Below, in pieces: positions 1-7,624 of a stretch of DNA of 18,174 nt; the stretch's first letter is position 1; every line of letters begins with the position of its first letter. The notes under the pieces were generated by a model. The model was not told the DNA's origin. It did no database searches and saw nothing but the letters and a program-made list of their open reading frames with translations. The DNA is from an uncultured Sutterella sp. (GTDB taxonomy: Bacteria; Pseudomonadota; Gammaproteobacteria; Burkholderiales; Burkholderiaceae_F). Made by a program: the position numbers and the translations under genes. The stretch lies in contig CAJKMT010000034.1 in assembly GCA_905201055.1 (NCBI GenBank), forward strand, positions 1-18,174, in the 5' to 3' direction.

Positions 1-33
1 AGCGCCGATGATAGTTGGTTGTATTTCCAGTGA
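1..33 (+). CDS. Possible 3' tail of an upstream gene (partial)
   Basis: Frame 1 from the first base is open for ten codons (SADDSWLYFQ) and ends in TGA at 31-33. An intrinsic terminator follows 28 bases later. This would fit the last codons of a plus-strand gene that starts before the window. Ten codons are too few to recognise a family, and an open frame of this length is common by chance, so this is only a suggestion. Confidence 0.2.
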   Translation, partial: SADDSWLYFQ

Positions 34-61
34 AAGTAGGACATTGCCCGGCTCCCCATTC

Positions 62-98
62 AAAAAAGCCTCGAAGTTTAACGCTTCGAGGCTTTTTT
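62..98. terminator. Bidirectional intrinsic terminator
   Basis: A perfect inverted repeat (arms 62-76 and 84-98) has a seven-base loop. The core is GCCTCGAAG / CTTCGAGGC, flanked by six A on the left and six T on the right, so a T-tract follows the hairpin on either strand. It lies downstream of the minus-strand gene at 145-456 and of any plus-strand gene ending near position 33. Confidence 0.9.
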
Positions 99-144
99 AC
101 TACCTGCTTCTTATTTTTTCGATTTCCCGCAACGATATTTTCAA

Positions 145-456
145 CTACCGGCGGCGTCTGCGACGATCATCGTCATCATCGTCATCGTCGTCGTCCCAAT
201 CATCATCCCAATCATCGTCATCGTCATCATCTCGGTCATTCCTTCTGCGACGTCTGCGGCGATCGTCGTCATCATCGTCATCATCGTCGTCGTCCCAATC
301 GTCGTCATCGTCATCTCGGTCATACTTTCTGCGACGTCCTCGGCGATCGTCATCATCGTTATCCCAATCATCATCGTCTCGGGCATACGATGGAAGCGTG
401 AACCCGGCTGCGCCTAACGCAAATAATGCAAAGAGCAAATCTCGTCTTGAGGTCAT
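145..456 (-). CDS. Exported Asp/Arg block-repeat protein, unknown function
   Basis: This 103-residue protein begins with a signal sequence: TSRRDLLF followed by a hydrophobic stretch to about residue 22 and a likely cleavage site after SYA (residue 25). The twin arginines followed by D-L-L-F resemble a Tat signal, but Sec export is also possible. The mature part (26-103) is almost only Asp and Arg, with a few Trp, Asn, Tyr, Lys and Gly. It falls into three units, about 26-46, 47-74 and 75-103, each running R, then poly-D with W, then poly-R. The start ATG has an AGGAG at 465-469, eight bases upstream; a second ATG five bases further up stops after two codons. The strong signal peptide, ribosome site, promoter and terminator argue that it is expressed. 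I do not recognise a family and assign no function. The complementary frames, rich in Ser or His, are shadows. Confidence 0.75.
   Translation of the reverse strand: MTSRRDLLFALFALGAAGFTLPSYARDDDDWDNDDDDRRGRRRKYDRDDDDDDWDDDDDDDDDDDRRRRRRRNDRDDDDDDDWDDDWDDDDDDDDDDRRRRRR
148..381 (-). repeat. Imperfect tandem repeat encoding D/R blocks
   Basis: The coding strand consists of runs of GAC/GAT codons alternating with runs of CGC/CGT/CGA/CGG codons in three imperfect units of roughly 21-29 codons. GAC and GAT are mixed and Arg codons vary, so the protein pattern is more regular than the DNA. The tract could gain or lose whole codons by slippage without a frameshift. Confidence 0.8.
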
Positions 457-603
457 GGCATGATCTCCTAAAAGATGAAATTTAAGCTTTTAGCCCTTTT
501 CCGCCTCATTAACAGCAATTTCTGCTCAAGCAGGTTCTACCCAATAAGACGGAGACTATTGTCGGTGTTTCGTAGCTCCTCGTACTCGAAACATTTTCTT
601 TTC

Positions 604-633
604 AGAATACAAAAGATTTTCTTTCTCTGTCAA
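604..633 (-). promoter_or_regulatory. Probable sigma-70 promoter of the D/R protein gene
   Basis: On the minus strand a perfect TTGACA (628-633) is followed after 18 bases by TATTCT (604-609). Transcription would start near 597 and give a leader of about 140 bases before the start codon at 456. The leader contains a GTTTCG/CGAAAC inverted repeat. The match is by eye only. Confidence 0.55.
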
Positions 634-680
634 TTGATTTTTCAGCTTTATACATTTGGGAGAGTGGGATTTAAAGAAGC

Positions 681-714
681 AAAAAAAGCGCGTCGGGAAT
701 TAACCCAACGCGCT
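681..714 (-). terminator. Intrinsic terminator after the cstA-like gene
   Basis: On the minus strand an 11-bp stem (AGCGCGTTGGG / CCCGACGCGCT, one G-T pair, six-base loop) is followed by seven T. It starts 26 bases after the stop codon of the transporter gene. Confidence 0.9.
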
Positions 715-740
715 CCGAATAGACTCAAAAGTTTAATTCG

Positions 741-2570
741 CTATTCGTTAACCACGGCTTTGACTTCAACGCCGTAAGCGTCCTTGGTTGTGGTCTTGAT
801 GTTCAAGAGCACGGACCAGCGACGCAGCGTACCGATGATCACAAAGAGCATCAGAAGCATCACGATAATTGACAACGTGGCAAGGAGGTATTGACCGGCA
901 GGCAGGTATTGGTTAAATACCAACCAGCAGCCGGCCCACATTGTGATAATTGTCATGAAGAGACCGGGCACACCCGTAATCGGAGCGTACTTGGTCTTAT
1001 TCAAGCGCAAAATCACCGTGGTACCGATCAGGAGAGTGACGGAAGCGAGCAATTGGTTGCAGATACCGAAGAGCGGCCAGATGGAGCTGATGTCGCCCGA
1101 GTAAACCAAATAACCCCAAGAACCCGTGAAAATCACAGATGTGATAATGATGCCGGGCCACCATTCCTTATCGGAGAACTTCGGCCAGACCTTACCCATC
1201 ATTTCCTGCAGGAAGAAGCGACCCACACGGGTACCGGCGTCCACAGCCGTTAAGATGAAGACAGCTTCAAACATAATGGCGAAGTGGTACCAGTAGGCCA
1301 TCAGATTTTCCATAAAGGGAATCTGAGAGAAGATGTGAGCCATACCAACGGCCAGGGAGACAGAGCCGCCCGGGCGAGCCATCAGGCTTTCCTGAACTTG
1401 AGCTTCAAGGTGCGGCAATTCCTGGACGGCCATACCGAGCGCAGCAAACTTATCAGCCGGTGCGTTAATAGCAAAGTAGTCAGCCGGGACCAACACACAG
1501 GCAGCCACCAAAGCCATCACGGCAACGAAGCCTTCCATCAGCATGGCGCCGTAACCCACAAAGAGCACGTCGCGTTCGTTGGAAAGCATCTTCGGAGTTG
1601 TACCGGTGCCGATTGTGGCATGGAAACCTGACAAAGCACCGCAGGCAATCGTGATAAAGATGAACGGAATCACCGGGCCGCCCACGATCGGGCCGCCGCC
1701 CTTGATGAAATCGGTGAATGCAGGCATTTGGAAATGCGGCATCACGAAGAAAATACCGATTGCCAAAGCAGCGATCGTACCGATCTTCAGGAACGTGGAC
1801 AGATAGTCACGCGGCAGGAGCAGGAGCCAAACAGGCAGCACAGAGGCCAAGAAACCATAAATTGGAATCAAGAGGCTCATTGTCGGTCTGTCAATGTCAA
1901 GCCAACCGAAGTATTCCGGATGAGCTGCCACCCAGGGACCTGACAAAATGCACAGGAAAAGAAGAACAACACCGATGAGCGTAGCTCCCTTCACATCACC
2001 CTTGCGCCAAACTTGCATGTATAAGCCCATGATGATGGCAATGGGGATGGTGGCGGCAACCGTGTAGGTCGACCAGAGCGAATTGTGCATGGCGTTCACA
2101 ACGGCGATGGAAAGACCGGCCAATGTGAGGATCAAAATGGCGAGCACTGCCCATGCGGCGACAAGACCGGTTGTCTTATCGATTTCCGTTGAAGCAATAT
2201 GAGCCAACGAACGACCACGGTGACGAACCGAGCAGAAAAGCACAACCATGTCGTGCACGCCACCCGCCAGCACACAGCCGATCAAAATCCACAAAAGACC
2301 CGGCATATAGCCGAATTGAGCGGCAAGCACCGGTCCAAGCAACGGACCCGCGGCAGCGATGGCTGCAAAGTGGTGACCGAAGAGGACGTACTTGTTGGTG
2401 GGGACGTAGTCTTGACCGTCTGAGTAACGCACAGCCGGCGTTTGACGGGCTTCATTGACATTGAGAACTTTTTGGGCGATGAACAAACCATAGAAACGGT
2501 AAGCAATCGCGAAAACACAGAGAGCGGCGAAAACGATGGTGACAGCGTTTACGCCGGTTTGGGTATCCAT
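741..2570 (-). CDS. cstA: CstA-family carbon starvation / peptide-pyruvate transporter
   Basis: This 609-residue inner-membrane protein has many hydrophobic segments. The N-terminal CstA domain carries GHHFAAIAAAGPLLGP near residues 65-80 and GGVHDMV near 103. A mid-protein GFHATIGTGTTPKM and MLMEGFVAVMALVAA are also typical of the CstA/BtsT family. E. coli CstA (peptide uptake on carbon starvation) and BtsT (pyruvate/H+ symport) are about 700 residues, so this is a shorter family version with a reduced C-terminal part. Substrate cannot be decided from sequence. The start ATG has a strong GGAGG six bases upstream. It is monocistronic, with its own terminator at 681-714 and a separate leader. 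No sensor-kinase partner such as BtsSR is visible in the window. Confidence 0.88.
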   Translation of the reverse strand: MDTQTGVNAVTIVFAALCVFAIAYRFYGLFIAQKVLNVNEARQTPAVRYSDGQDYVPTNKYVLFGHHFAAIAAAGPLLGPVLAAQFGYMPGLLWILIGCVLAGGVHDMVVLFCSVRHRGRSLAHIASTEIDKTTGLVAAWAVLAILILTLAGLSIAVVNAMHNSLWSTYTVAATIPIAIIMGLYMQVWRKGDVKGATLIGVVLLFLCILSGPWVAAHPEYFGWLDIDRPTMSLLIPIYGFLASVLPVWLLLLPRDYLSTFLKIGTIAALAIGIFFVMPHFQMPAFTDFIKGGGPIVGGPVIPFIFITIACGALSGFHATIGTGTTPKMLSNERDVLFVGYGAMLMEGFVAVMALVAACVLVPADYFAINAPADKFAALGMAVQELPHLEAQVQESLMARPGGSVSLAVGMAHIFSQIPFMENLMAYWYHFAIMFEAVFILTAVDAGTRVGRFFLQEMMGKVWPKFSDKEWWPGIIITSVIFTGSWGYLVYSGDISSIWPLFGICNQLLASVTLLIGTTVILRLNKTKYAPITGVPGLFMTIITMWAGCWLVFNQYLPAGQYLLATLSIIVMLLMLFVIIGTLRRWSVLLNIKTTTKDAYGVEVKAVVNE

Positions 2571-2595
2571 AGGAGCCTCCGAAAAAATGAGTCCG

Positions 2596-2625
2596 TCTCT
2601 AGTCTATCAGTATTGGATACGTCAA
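2596..2625 (-). promoter_or_regulatory. Possible promoter of the cstA-like gene
   Basis: On the minus strand TTGACG (2620-2625) and TAGAGA (2596-2601) are spaced by 18 bases, with a start expected about 20 bases before the translation start. The -35 is good and the -10 weak. The remaining bases up to 2807 hold no recognisable gene. Confidence 0.3.
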
Positions 2626-2807
2626 CAAAGACCTTCTTTATGTAAAAAAAAGAATCTTTGCTTAAAGTCATATCCATTCTAATGGGTTAGAGAAAACAGA
2701 TTAGGGAAACCACGGGGGTTCGGAAAATAGGAAAATTCAGCTGATAGAAATCAAAGTCGACAGGTTTTTAGATCTGCCGATTTCAAGCGTAAGTATTTAA
2801 GCGATTT

Positions 2808-3098
2808 CTACAAATTCGTAGTCATAAAATTGTCGACGGTCGCCTTCAATGCCGGGAAAAGTTCCGGCACCAATTGAATTTCGTCAATTAACGCAGGCGC
2901 AGAGTACCTTTTTAAAAACTCCATCGGGCGGTTTTTTGCAAACAACAGGTTCTCAAAAACATCAACACTAACCGATGTCCGATGATCAGATAACTTCTGC
3001 AACAAGGTACTTTTTCCAACCTGCCGCATGTCGGAAACCATAACAACTTAAAAACGCTCAGAGACCTTAAGAATGACTTTTTCCAAAGTGTGATGCAA
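2808..3098 (-). pseudogene. Remnant of a P-loop ATPase (AAA_14/DUF4143-type)
   Basis: The minus strand encodes a Walker A region, MRQVGKSTLL, and a Walker B-like ALIDEIQ followed by LVPELFPALK. This is the order and spacing of the first hundred residues of AAA ATPases that pair with a DUF4143 domain. Upstream of the first ATG (3039-3041) the same frame reads TLEKVILKVSERF, then a TAA at 3048-3050, then VVMVS leading into Walker A, as the family does without the stop. So the gene carries a nonsense codon near its start. It also ends about 78 codons later, where the family continues for some 250-300 more residues. The frame after LKA reads into a stop, while a neighbouring frame reads FYDYEFVEIA to a TAA, possibly the old C-terminus joined by a deletion. 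Non-functional in my view. Confidence 0.7.
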
Positions 3099-3381
3099 AT
3101 TGGAATTTATCACGCACTTTGAACACATCCGCCGCCGTCAAAATGAATGTAAAAACTCACACATAGTCTGCTATATCGAAAATTTTCAGAAATACACAAC
3201 TAGGCTTTATGTTTTAAATAAAGTTCACTATCTTTTTCATCTAAAAATGTTACTAGTTATTACATATCGACCTGTTTGTTTTTCCTAGAATGGGCTTCAA
3301 AAGTGCGCATAGCTCAACCCTTGTCTTTTTAAAGGTTCGAATGCGAATTTTGACTGTTTGCACAAAGACAGAATCGATGAA
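3099..3381. other. Intergenic region without recognisable gene
   Basis: Together with the following terminator this makes a gap of about 340 bases between the ATPase remnant and the autotransporter stop codon. It is AT-rich. Open frames on both strands lack a plausible ribosome site and family resemblance. I see no further structure in it. Confidence 0.6.
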
Positions 3382-3420
3382 TAAAACAAAATCGGCAAGC
3401 CTTAAAACTTGCCGATTTTG
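3382..3420 (-). terminator. Intrinsic terminator of the autotransporter gene
   Basis: A perfect 13-bp inverted repeat has arms 3387-3399 (CAAAATCGGCAAG) and 3408-3420 and an eight-base loop. On the minus strand it is followed by a T-rich tail TTTTGTTTTAT. It begins 17 bases after the stop codon at 3438. Confidence 0.9.
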
Positions 3421-3437
3421 GTTAATAAAGGTAGGGA

Positions 3438-5921
3438 TTAAAAGAGATAATTGGCGCGGCCGGAAATAAGCCATGTGTCAATGGTTTCTCCGCCGGCTGT
3501 TCTTTCAATATCGACTTGGAAGGACATTTTGTCATTCCAGTTGAAGTAGCTGCCGATACCGAAGGTTGCCCAAGTGTCTTTGTCACCCCAGGTGACGCCG
3601 ACCTTGTTAGACAAGTCGCTGAAATCAGCATCTTGGCCGTCAGTGAATTGATGCAAAACATCTGCACGGGCGTAGAGTTCACCTGCGTAATTGCTTGCTT
3701 CAAAAGTCTTACCGGCTCTAATGCCTGCACGACCGATGAGGCTGATGTCGCTGTCAGCCTTCACTTTCATGTTGCGTTCGGTGTGATAGCTGTAGCTGTC
3801 GAGGTAGGCAGCTTGCAATTGCAATTGCGGTTCAATAAAGACGTTGTGTTCGTCTTTATAGTTGAAACCGTATTCAACAGACAAAGCCGCATACTTTTGA
3901 TCGAAAGAGCCGCTGGTGCTCAACTTACCCGTTTGATTGGTCACATCAAAGTTATTTTCAACCTGACCGATGCGGCCCACAAAGTCGAGGTAATGAGAGC
4001 CGAAAGTGAGCGTATCGTAGATGCTCGCTTCGTAGCGCTTCAAATCTCCGTTGCCCTTTACATCATTGAAGTCAGTGCTGCCGTCGGTGTAACCGAAGCT
4101 AAAGCCTAAACGGTTATCCGCAGAGGTTGCGTTTTCATAGCCTACGTAGACAGTGGTCAAATCCGCATCATAGAGATGTTCAGCACCGGCTTCACCGTAT
4201 TGAATGCGAGCCCAGAGCCCGTCTTTTTGACCATCTTGGAAGACCGTGTTGTGTAAGCGACGATCGCGTCGATCCATGCTGACAGCCAAGTCATAGCTTG
4301 CGTAACCGGAAGAGCGCATACCGATTGAGGCCGCAGACTCTTTGACTAAAAGACGATTGATGTACCAATGCGTGCCGTTTTCATAATCTTTAATGTCAAA
4401 GTCGTCTTTGAAAGTTTCGTAGTTTTTTTCAACTAAATTTTGTAACTTGTCTTTCAGTTCTTGATTATTTTCATCAATGGTTTCGTGACCGATGTAGAGC
4501 TCATAGTCAAATAATGAATCGCCGTAAATGTTTTGTTTATCGGCAAATCTAACTGAGTCTGAACCATCTTTATTGGCAGCCACTAGAGCAAAAGTGAGAC
4601 GGTTTGTGTCTGATACGCTGGCGAGATCCTGCGGACGATAAGGTTCGATAAAGTGAGTACCACCTGTGGTGGAAGACTCAATGAAGACCATATCACTATT
4701 TTTTTGATTGTCGGAATTGAGATCAAGGCGGAAGATACCACCGTTACCTTTGAGGTCTCCGATGCGGACATAATCGTGGTCGATTGAAGCGACATCGGGC
4801 CAAAGGTCTGCGAGACTTTTATCGGAATCCGGTGCTTTAATGTTGGCCCAAGTGTTTTGGATATCTTCATCAAACAAATTGATGATGCCGCCATTTAAAG
4901 TGATGGCACTGATGCGCTTTGGAGTAGATTCAAATGTGGCAGAGGCATCCCCCTGTTTTATTTCCTGAACTCCTCCTTCACCGAAGTATGTCCATTGTGC
5001 GCCATTTTCGAATTTCAACTCAATCTTGTCTGAAACTTGGCTTCCTATTTGAACCCCATACTCTTTTAACTTACCATCTATTTTTTCTTTGAGTGCCTCA
5101 TAATATGGCGAGTTGGCGATTTCAGGTTCTAAAAGTGTCTTGTAGTTTCCGCTAAGAAGAGTATTTAAATCCTCTTTACTTTTGATAGATATAGACTGAC
5201 CAAAAGCTTTAAGAGTTATATTTTTGAAATTTTGGTAAGTTTGTTCATCACCAAACCAAAAAGAATCGGCTCCGGAGAAAGTACCTGATACACTTGAACC
5301 CTTAGAACCGAAATCCTTACCTAACGTATCGATGTTGCCGACTAATTGATTGTTTGTAGAGTGAATAGTTACCTTACCGCCTTGTTTTGCAGAGATTAAA
5401 TCCGGCTTTTTACCCAAGGCCCAAGCTCTTACGGTAGATCCAGTCGAACCAAGATTGATCGAACCTCCATCCTGGGCATAAAAGAGGTTTACACCGGCAT
5501 AGGGTATTTTTTTTGGGGGTTCTGTTGGTACTGTTGTATTTTCCAACATGATTGCGTCGATATCACCGCGCAAATTGATAACACCGGAAGATCCCTTCGC
5601 ATGGAACGTATAAACAGCAATCGGTTCATGATCCTCACTCACTACTTGATAATCATTAGATATTGAAATGACTTGAGTTTTGTTGTTTACTGTAAAGGAT
5701 TTGCCGTCGGCATTAATGGTGTAGTAGTCCCATTCAATTCTGGGAGTGATGTTGATATTTAATTCATCAAAACTTGCAGCGTTATTTGAATCCCACTCAT
5801 TAAATTCTACGTTTCCACCGGTCATCTCGTAGGTGGTGGCATACGATAAGAGAGGTACACCGGCAAAAATAAGAGCGACCAAAGAACTAATTTTCTTTTT
5901 GTTGGGGGGGGGCAGAGTCAT
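3438..5921 (-). CDS. Classical (type Va) autotransporter with phase-variable 5' end
   Basis: This 827-residue protein starts with PPPNKKK and a hydrophobic stretch ending in SYA (about residue 28), a Sec signal peptide. The passenger (about 29-540) has beta-helix-like segments. Near 390-440 a stretch with GDLKGNGGIFRLDL and GTHFIEPY resembles the pertactin-like linker seen before many barrels. From about 567 to 827 follows the autotransporter beta-barrel (DGLWARIQYGEAG onward), ending RANYLF with the terminal Phe expected for outer-membrane assembly. The passenger has no catalytic motif I can recognise, so adhesin or surface display is only a guess. AAGGA lies eight bases before the ATG. Codons 4-6 form an uninterrupted run of nine C. 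Losing one C gives a 32-codon product ending in TGA; gaining one gives an 11-codon product ending in TAG. The gene stands alone between terminators. Confidence 0.9.
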   Translation of the reverse strand: MTLPPPNKKKISSLVALIFAGVPLLSYATTYEMTGGNVEFNEWDSNNAASFDELNINITPRIEWDYYTINADGKSFTVNNKTQVISISNDYQVVSEDHEPIAVYTFHAKGSSGVINLRGDIDAIMLENTTVPTEPPKKIPYAGVNLFYAQDGGSINLGSTGSTVRAWALGKKPDLISAKQGGKVTIHSTNNQLVGNIDTLGKDFGSKGSSVSGTFSGADSFWFGDEQTYQNFKNITLKAFGQSISIKSKEDLNTLLSGNYKTLLEPEIANSPYYEALKEKIDGKLKEYGVQIGSQVSDKIELKFENGAQWTYFGEGGVQEIKQGDASATFESTPKRISAITLNGGIINLFDEDIQNTWANIKAPDSDKSLADLWPDVASIDHDYVRIGDLKGNGGIFRLDLNSDNQKNSDMVFIESSTTGGTHFIEPYRPQDLASVSDTNRLTFALVAANKDGSDSVRFADKQNIYGDSLFDYELYIGHETIDENNQELKDKLQNLVEKNYETFKDDFDIKDYENGTHWYINRLLVKESAASIGMRSSGYASYDLAVSMDRRDRRLHNTVFQDGQKDGLWARIQYGEAGAEHLYDADLTTVYVGYENATSADNRLGFSFGYTDGSTDFNDVKGNGDLKRYEASIYDTLTFGSHYLDFVGRIGQVENNFDVTNQTGKLSTSGSFDQKYAALSVEYGFNYKDEHNVFIEPQLQLQAAYLDSYSYHTERNMKVKADSDISLIGRAGIRAGKTFEASNYAGELYARADVLHQFTDGQDADFSDLSNKVGVTWGDKDTWATFGIGSYFNWNDKMSFQVDIERTAGGETIDTWLISGRANYLF
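5904..5912 (-). repeat. Poly-C9 tract inside the autotransporter start region
   Basis: Nine consecutive G on the plus strand are nine C in the coding strand, directly after ATGACTCTG. In the given length the frame is ON. Homopolymers of this length in the 5' part of surface-protein genes are classic contingency loci in other proteobacteria and epsilonproteobacteria. Confidence 0.85.
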
Positions 5922-5994
5922 GTTTTTTCCTTTTTAAAAACAGGAAGTTAACATCCTTTAAGTAGTGTGAATAAAAAGTGAAAAGAGCGAAGCC

Positions 5995-6019
5995 CTTTTT
6001 CTAAGTAAGTTAGAAAAAG
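5995..6019. promoter_or_regulatory. Perfect AT-rich inverted repeat upstream of the autotransporter
   Basis: CTTTTTCTAA (5995-6004) and TTAGAAAAAG (6010-6019) are perfect 10-bp arms around GTAAG. It lies about 75-100 bases before the autotransporter start, where an operator could sit. It lacks a clear T-tract on either side, so a terminator role is less likely. Confidence 0.35.
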
Positions 6020-6107
6020 AAATTTTTGCTTTGAATATGCTGCAGTTCAAAAGCTTGTCTCAGGGGCGCTACAAAAGTTTCTGAGAGGTCTGAAGTCGAG
6101 GATAGGG

Positions 6108-6150
6108 AAAAAAAATACGGGACCAAACAATAGATTTTGTTTGGCCCCGT
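6108..6150 (-). terminator. Intrinsic terminator of the MFS transporter gene
   Basis: Arms 6117-6130 (ACGGGACCAAACAA) and 6137-6150 pair over 14 positions with one mismatch and a six-base loop. On the minus strand the hairpin is followed by A and then eight T. It starts eight bases after the stop codon. Confidence 0.92.
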
Positions 6151-6157
6151 ACCCTGA

Positions 6158-7423
6158 CTATTTCGTACTTTCACCAAGCGGCTTTGCCGGCTGAGTTTGG
6201 TTTTCCTCAACCTCAATGGTTTCGCCGCTGCCCGGATCCTGATTCTTCGGGCGCTTCAGATAAAGCAGGATAACCAGGAGAATCATGACAAAGCCGTGAG
6301 CCATCACCACAATGGCATTAGTCCAGTAAGTGGCCATCAAGCCGCCGAATATCGGGCCGCAAACGGAACCTATTTGCTGTGCGGCGTAGCTTAGGCCGTA
6401 GACGCGGCCACGTTCATTGGGCAGGGTGTTTTCAGCCAAAAGCGCATTGATTGCTGGGAAGATACCAGCAAAGAAAATGCCGCCCACAAAACGCCAAATT
6501 ACAAAAGGAGTGATGTCGCCGGGAATCGCTTGGATGACACCGAAAACACCGCCGCCAAAGAGCGCCACATACAGTGCCCAGCGGTAACCGATGTTGGTGC
6601 CCAAGCGACCCCAGATCGGCGCAGCAAAAACGCCCGAGATACCGACCACAGAAAACACAATACCCGAGACCATCACGATGTTGTCCATCGAGCCTTGCAA
6701 CTCAGCAATATAAAGCGGCAATACAGGCTGCACGAGCATCACGGCAAGCTGCACGACACCGGCGGCAAAGAGCATGCGCTGAATGACAGGCACTTTGAGC
6801 AGTTTCAGAGAACCGCCATCCTTTTTCTTATCAATGGCCGCGTTAATCTTCTTTTGTTCGCCGCCCTTAATGAAAAAGATCAGTCCCAAAGCGATGAGAC
6901 CTAAGGCTGCGCCAGCAAAGTAAAACGAGGCACGCATGCCGAAAAATTCAGCCAAAAGACCGCCGATCAAGGGACCGAAAACGCCGCCAGCGGTCATGCC
7001 GCCCTGCATCAATCCCAAGCACCACCCCATTTTGTCTCTCGGGGCTGTGGAAGTCATGATGGCAAGACACGCGGGCCAAAGACCTGCCGAGAACCCCTGG
7101 AAAGCACGCATGGCAAAAAGTTCCCAAGGCGTTTGAACAAAACCGCCCCAGGCGTAGGAAATCGCCAGACAGACAGCCGCACGCACGGCCATGGCTTTAT
7201 GACTTTTCTTGTCGGCTAACGCTCCCCAGATCGGGGCCATCACGGCACTGATCAGAAAGGTTGTGGAGAAAATGATCCCGGACCAAATATTGACATCTGC
7301 CTGCGCAACACCCAACTCCTCAATCAAATACATCGGCAGAAACGGCACAAGCATGGTGTAGCTTGCTGACATAAAGACGGAGGTGAGGGTCAGAAACCAG
7401 ACGAGCGCTTTCCAATAAGGCAT
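6158..7423 (-). CDS. MFS efflux transporter, DHA1 / MdtG-like
   Basis: A 421-residue membrane protein with about 12 hydrophobic segments. Near residues 24-75 it reads MLVPFLPMYLIEELGV, NIWSGIIFSTTFLISA and PIWGALADKKSHK, the last being the MFS loop 2-3 signature (G-x-L-A-D-[RK]-x-x-x-[RK]). The MRAFQGFSAGLWPA and GWCLGLMQGGMTAGGVFGPLIGG segments match the motif C region (TM5) of drug/proton antiporters. The pattern is closest to MdtG/YceE of E. coli, as I recall that sequence. A charged cytoplasmic loop near 187-207 separates the two halves. The C-terminal tail is hydrophilic and acidic (GETIEVEENQ). Drug or metabolite export is inferred; substrate unknown. The ribosome site is weak (GAGA seven bases before ATG). 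It is monocistronic with its own terminator. Confidence 0.85.
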   Translation of the reverse strand: MPYWKALVWFLTLTSVFMSASYTMLVPFLPMYLIEELGVAQADVNIWSGIIFSTTFLISAVMAPIWGALADKKSHKAMAVRAAVCLAISYAWGGFVQTPWELFAMRAFQGFSAGLWPACLAIMTSTAPRDKMGWCLGLMQGGMTAGGVFGPLIGGLLAEFFGMRASFYFAGAALGLIALGLIFFIKGGEQKKINAAIDKKKDGGSLKLLKVPVIQRMLFAAGVVQLAVMLVQPVLPLYIAELQGSMDNIVMVSGIVFSVVGISGVFAAPIWGRLGTNIGYRWALYVALFGGGVFGVIQAIPGDITPFVIWRFVGGIFFAGIFPAINALLAENTLPNERGRVYGLSYAAQQIGSVCGPIFGGLMATYWTNAIVVMAHGFVMILLVILLYLKRPKNQDPGSGETIEVEENQTQPAKPLGESTK

Positions 7424-7562
7424 TTGAAGTCTCGATACAAAAGAGTCAAAACACTTAAAAACAAATATTCAGCATCCATCTTAAGCCGAAAAAAATCTGC
7501 CCATTGCGTCTTGAATCAACAACGCACGAAATCAATTTGAGGAGTTTCCCTAATTTCTAGAT

Positions 7563-7598
7563 AAAAACAGCAAGGCCTCGAAGAAATCCGAGGCCTTG
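7563..7598 (-). terminator. Terminator after the esterase gene
   Basis: A perfect 10-bp stem (CAAGGCCTCG at 7571-7580, CGAGGCCTTG at 7589-7598) has an eight-base loop. On the minus strand three bases separate it from a TTTTT run, so the tail is displaced but usable. Confidence 0.75.
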
Positions 7599-7624
7599 GG
7601 AAAACACATATTTAATTAGGAATG

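Noticed and set aside
8..463. Ser-rich and His/Arg-rich open frames on the plus strand and a Met/Thr-rich frame on the minus strand
   Set aside because: They are complementary or shifted readings of the GAC/GAT and CGN repeats. Only the minus-strand frame at 145-456 has a signal peptide and ribosome site.
3100..3474. Short open frames between the ATPase remnant and the autotransporter
   Set aside because: No ribosome sites and no family resemblance; one overlaps the terminator and the autotransporter 3' end.
3516..4109. 197-codon open frame opposite the autotransporter barrel
   Set aside because: It is an antisense shadow of the well-recognised barrel domain, with no ribosome site or family match.
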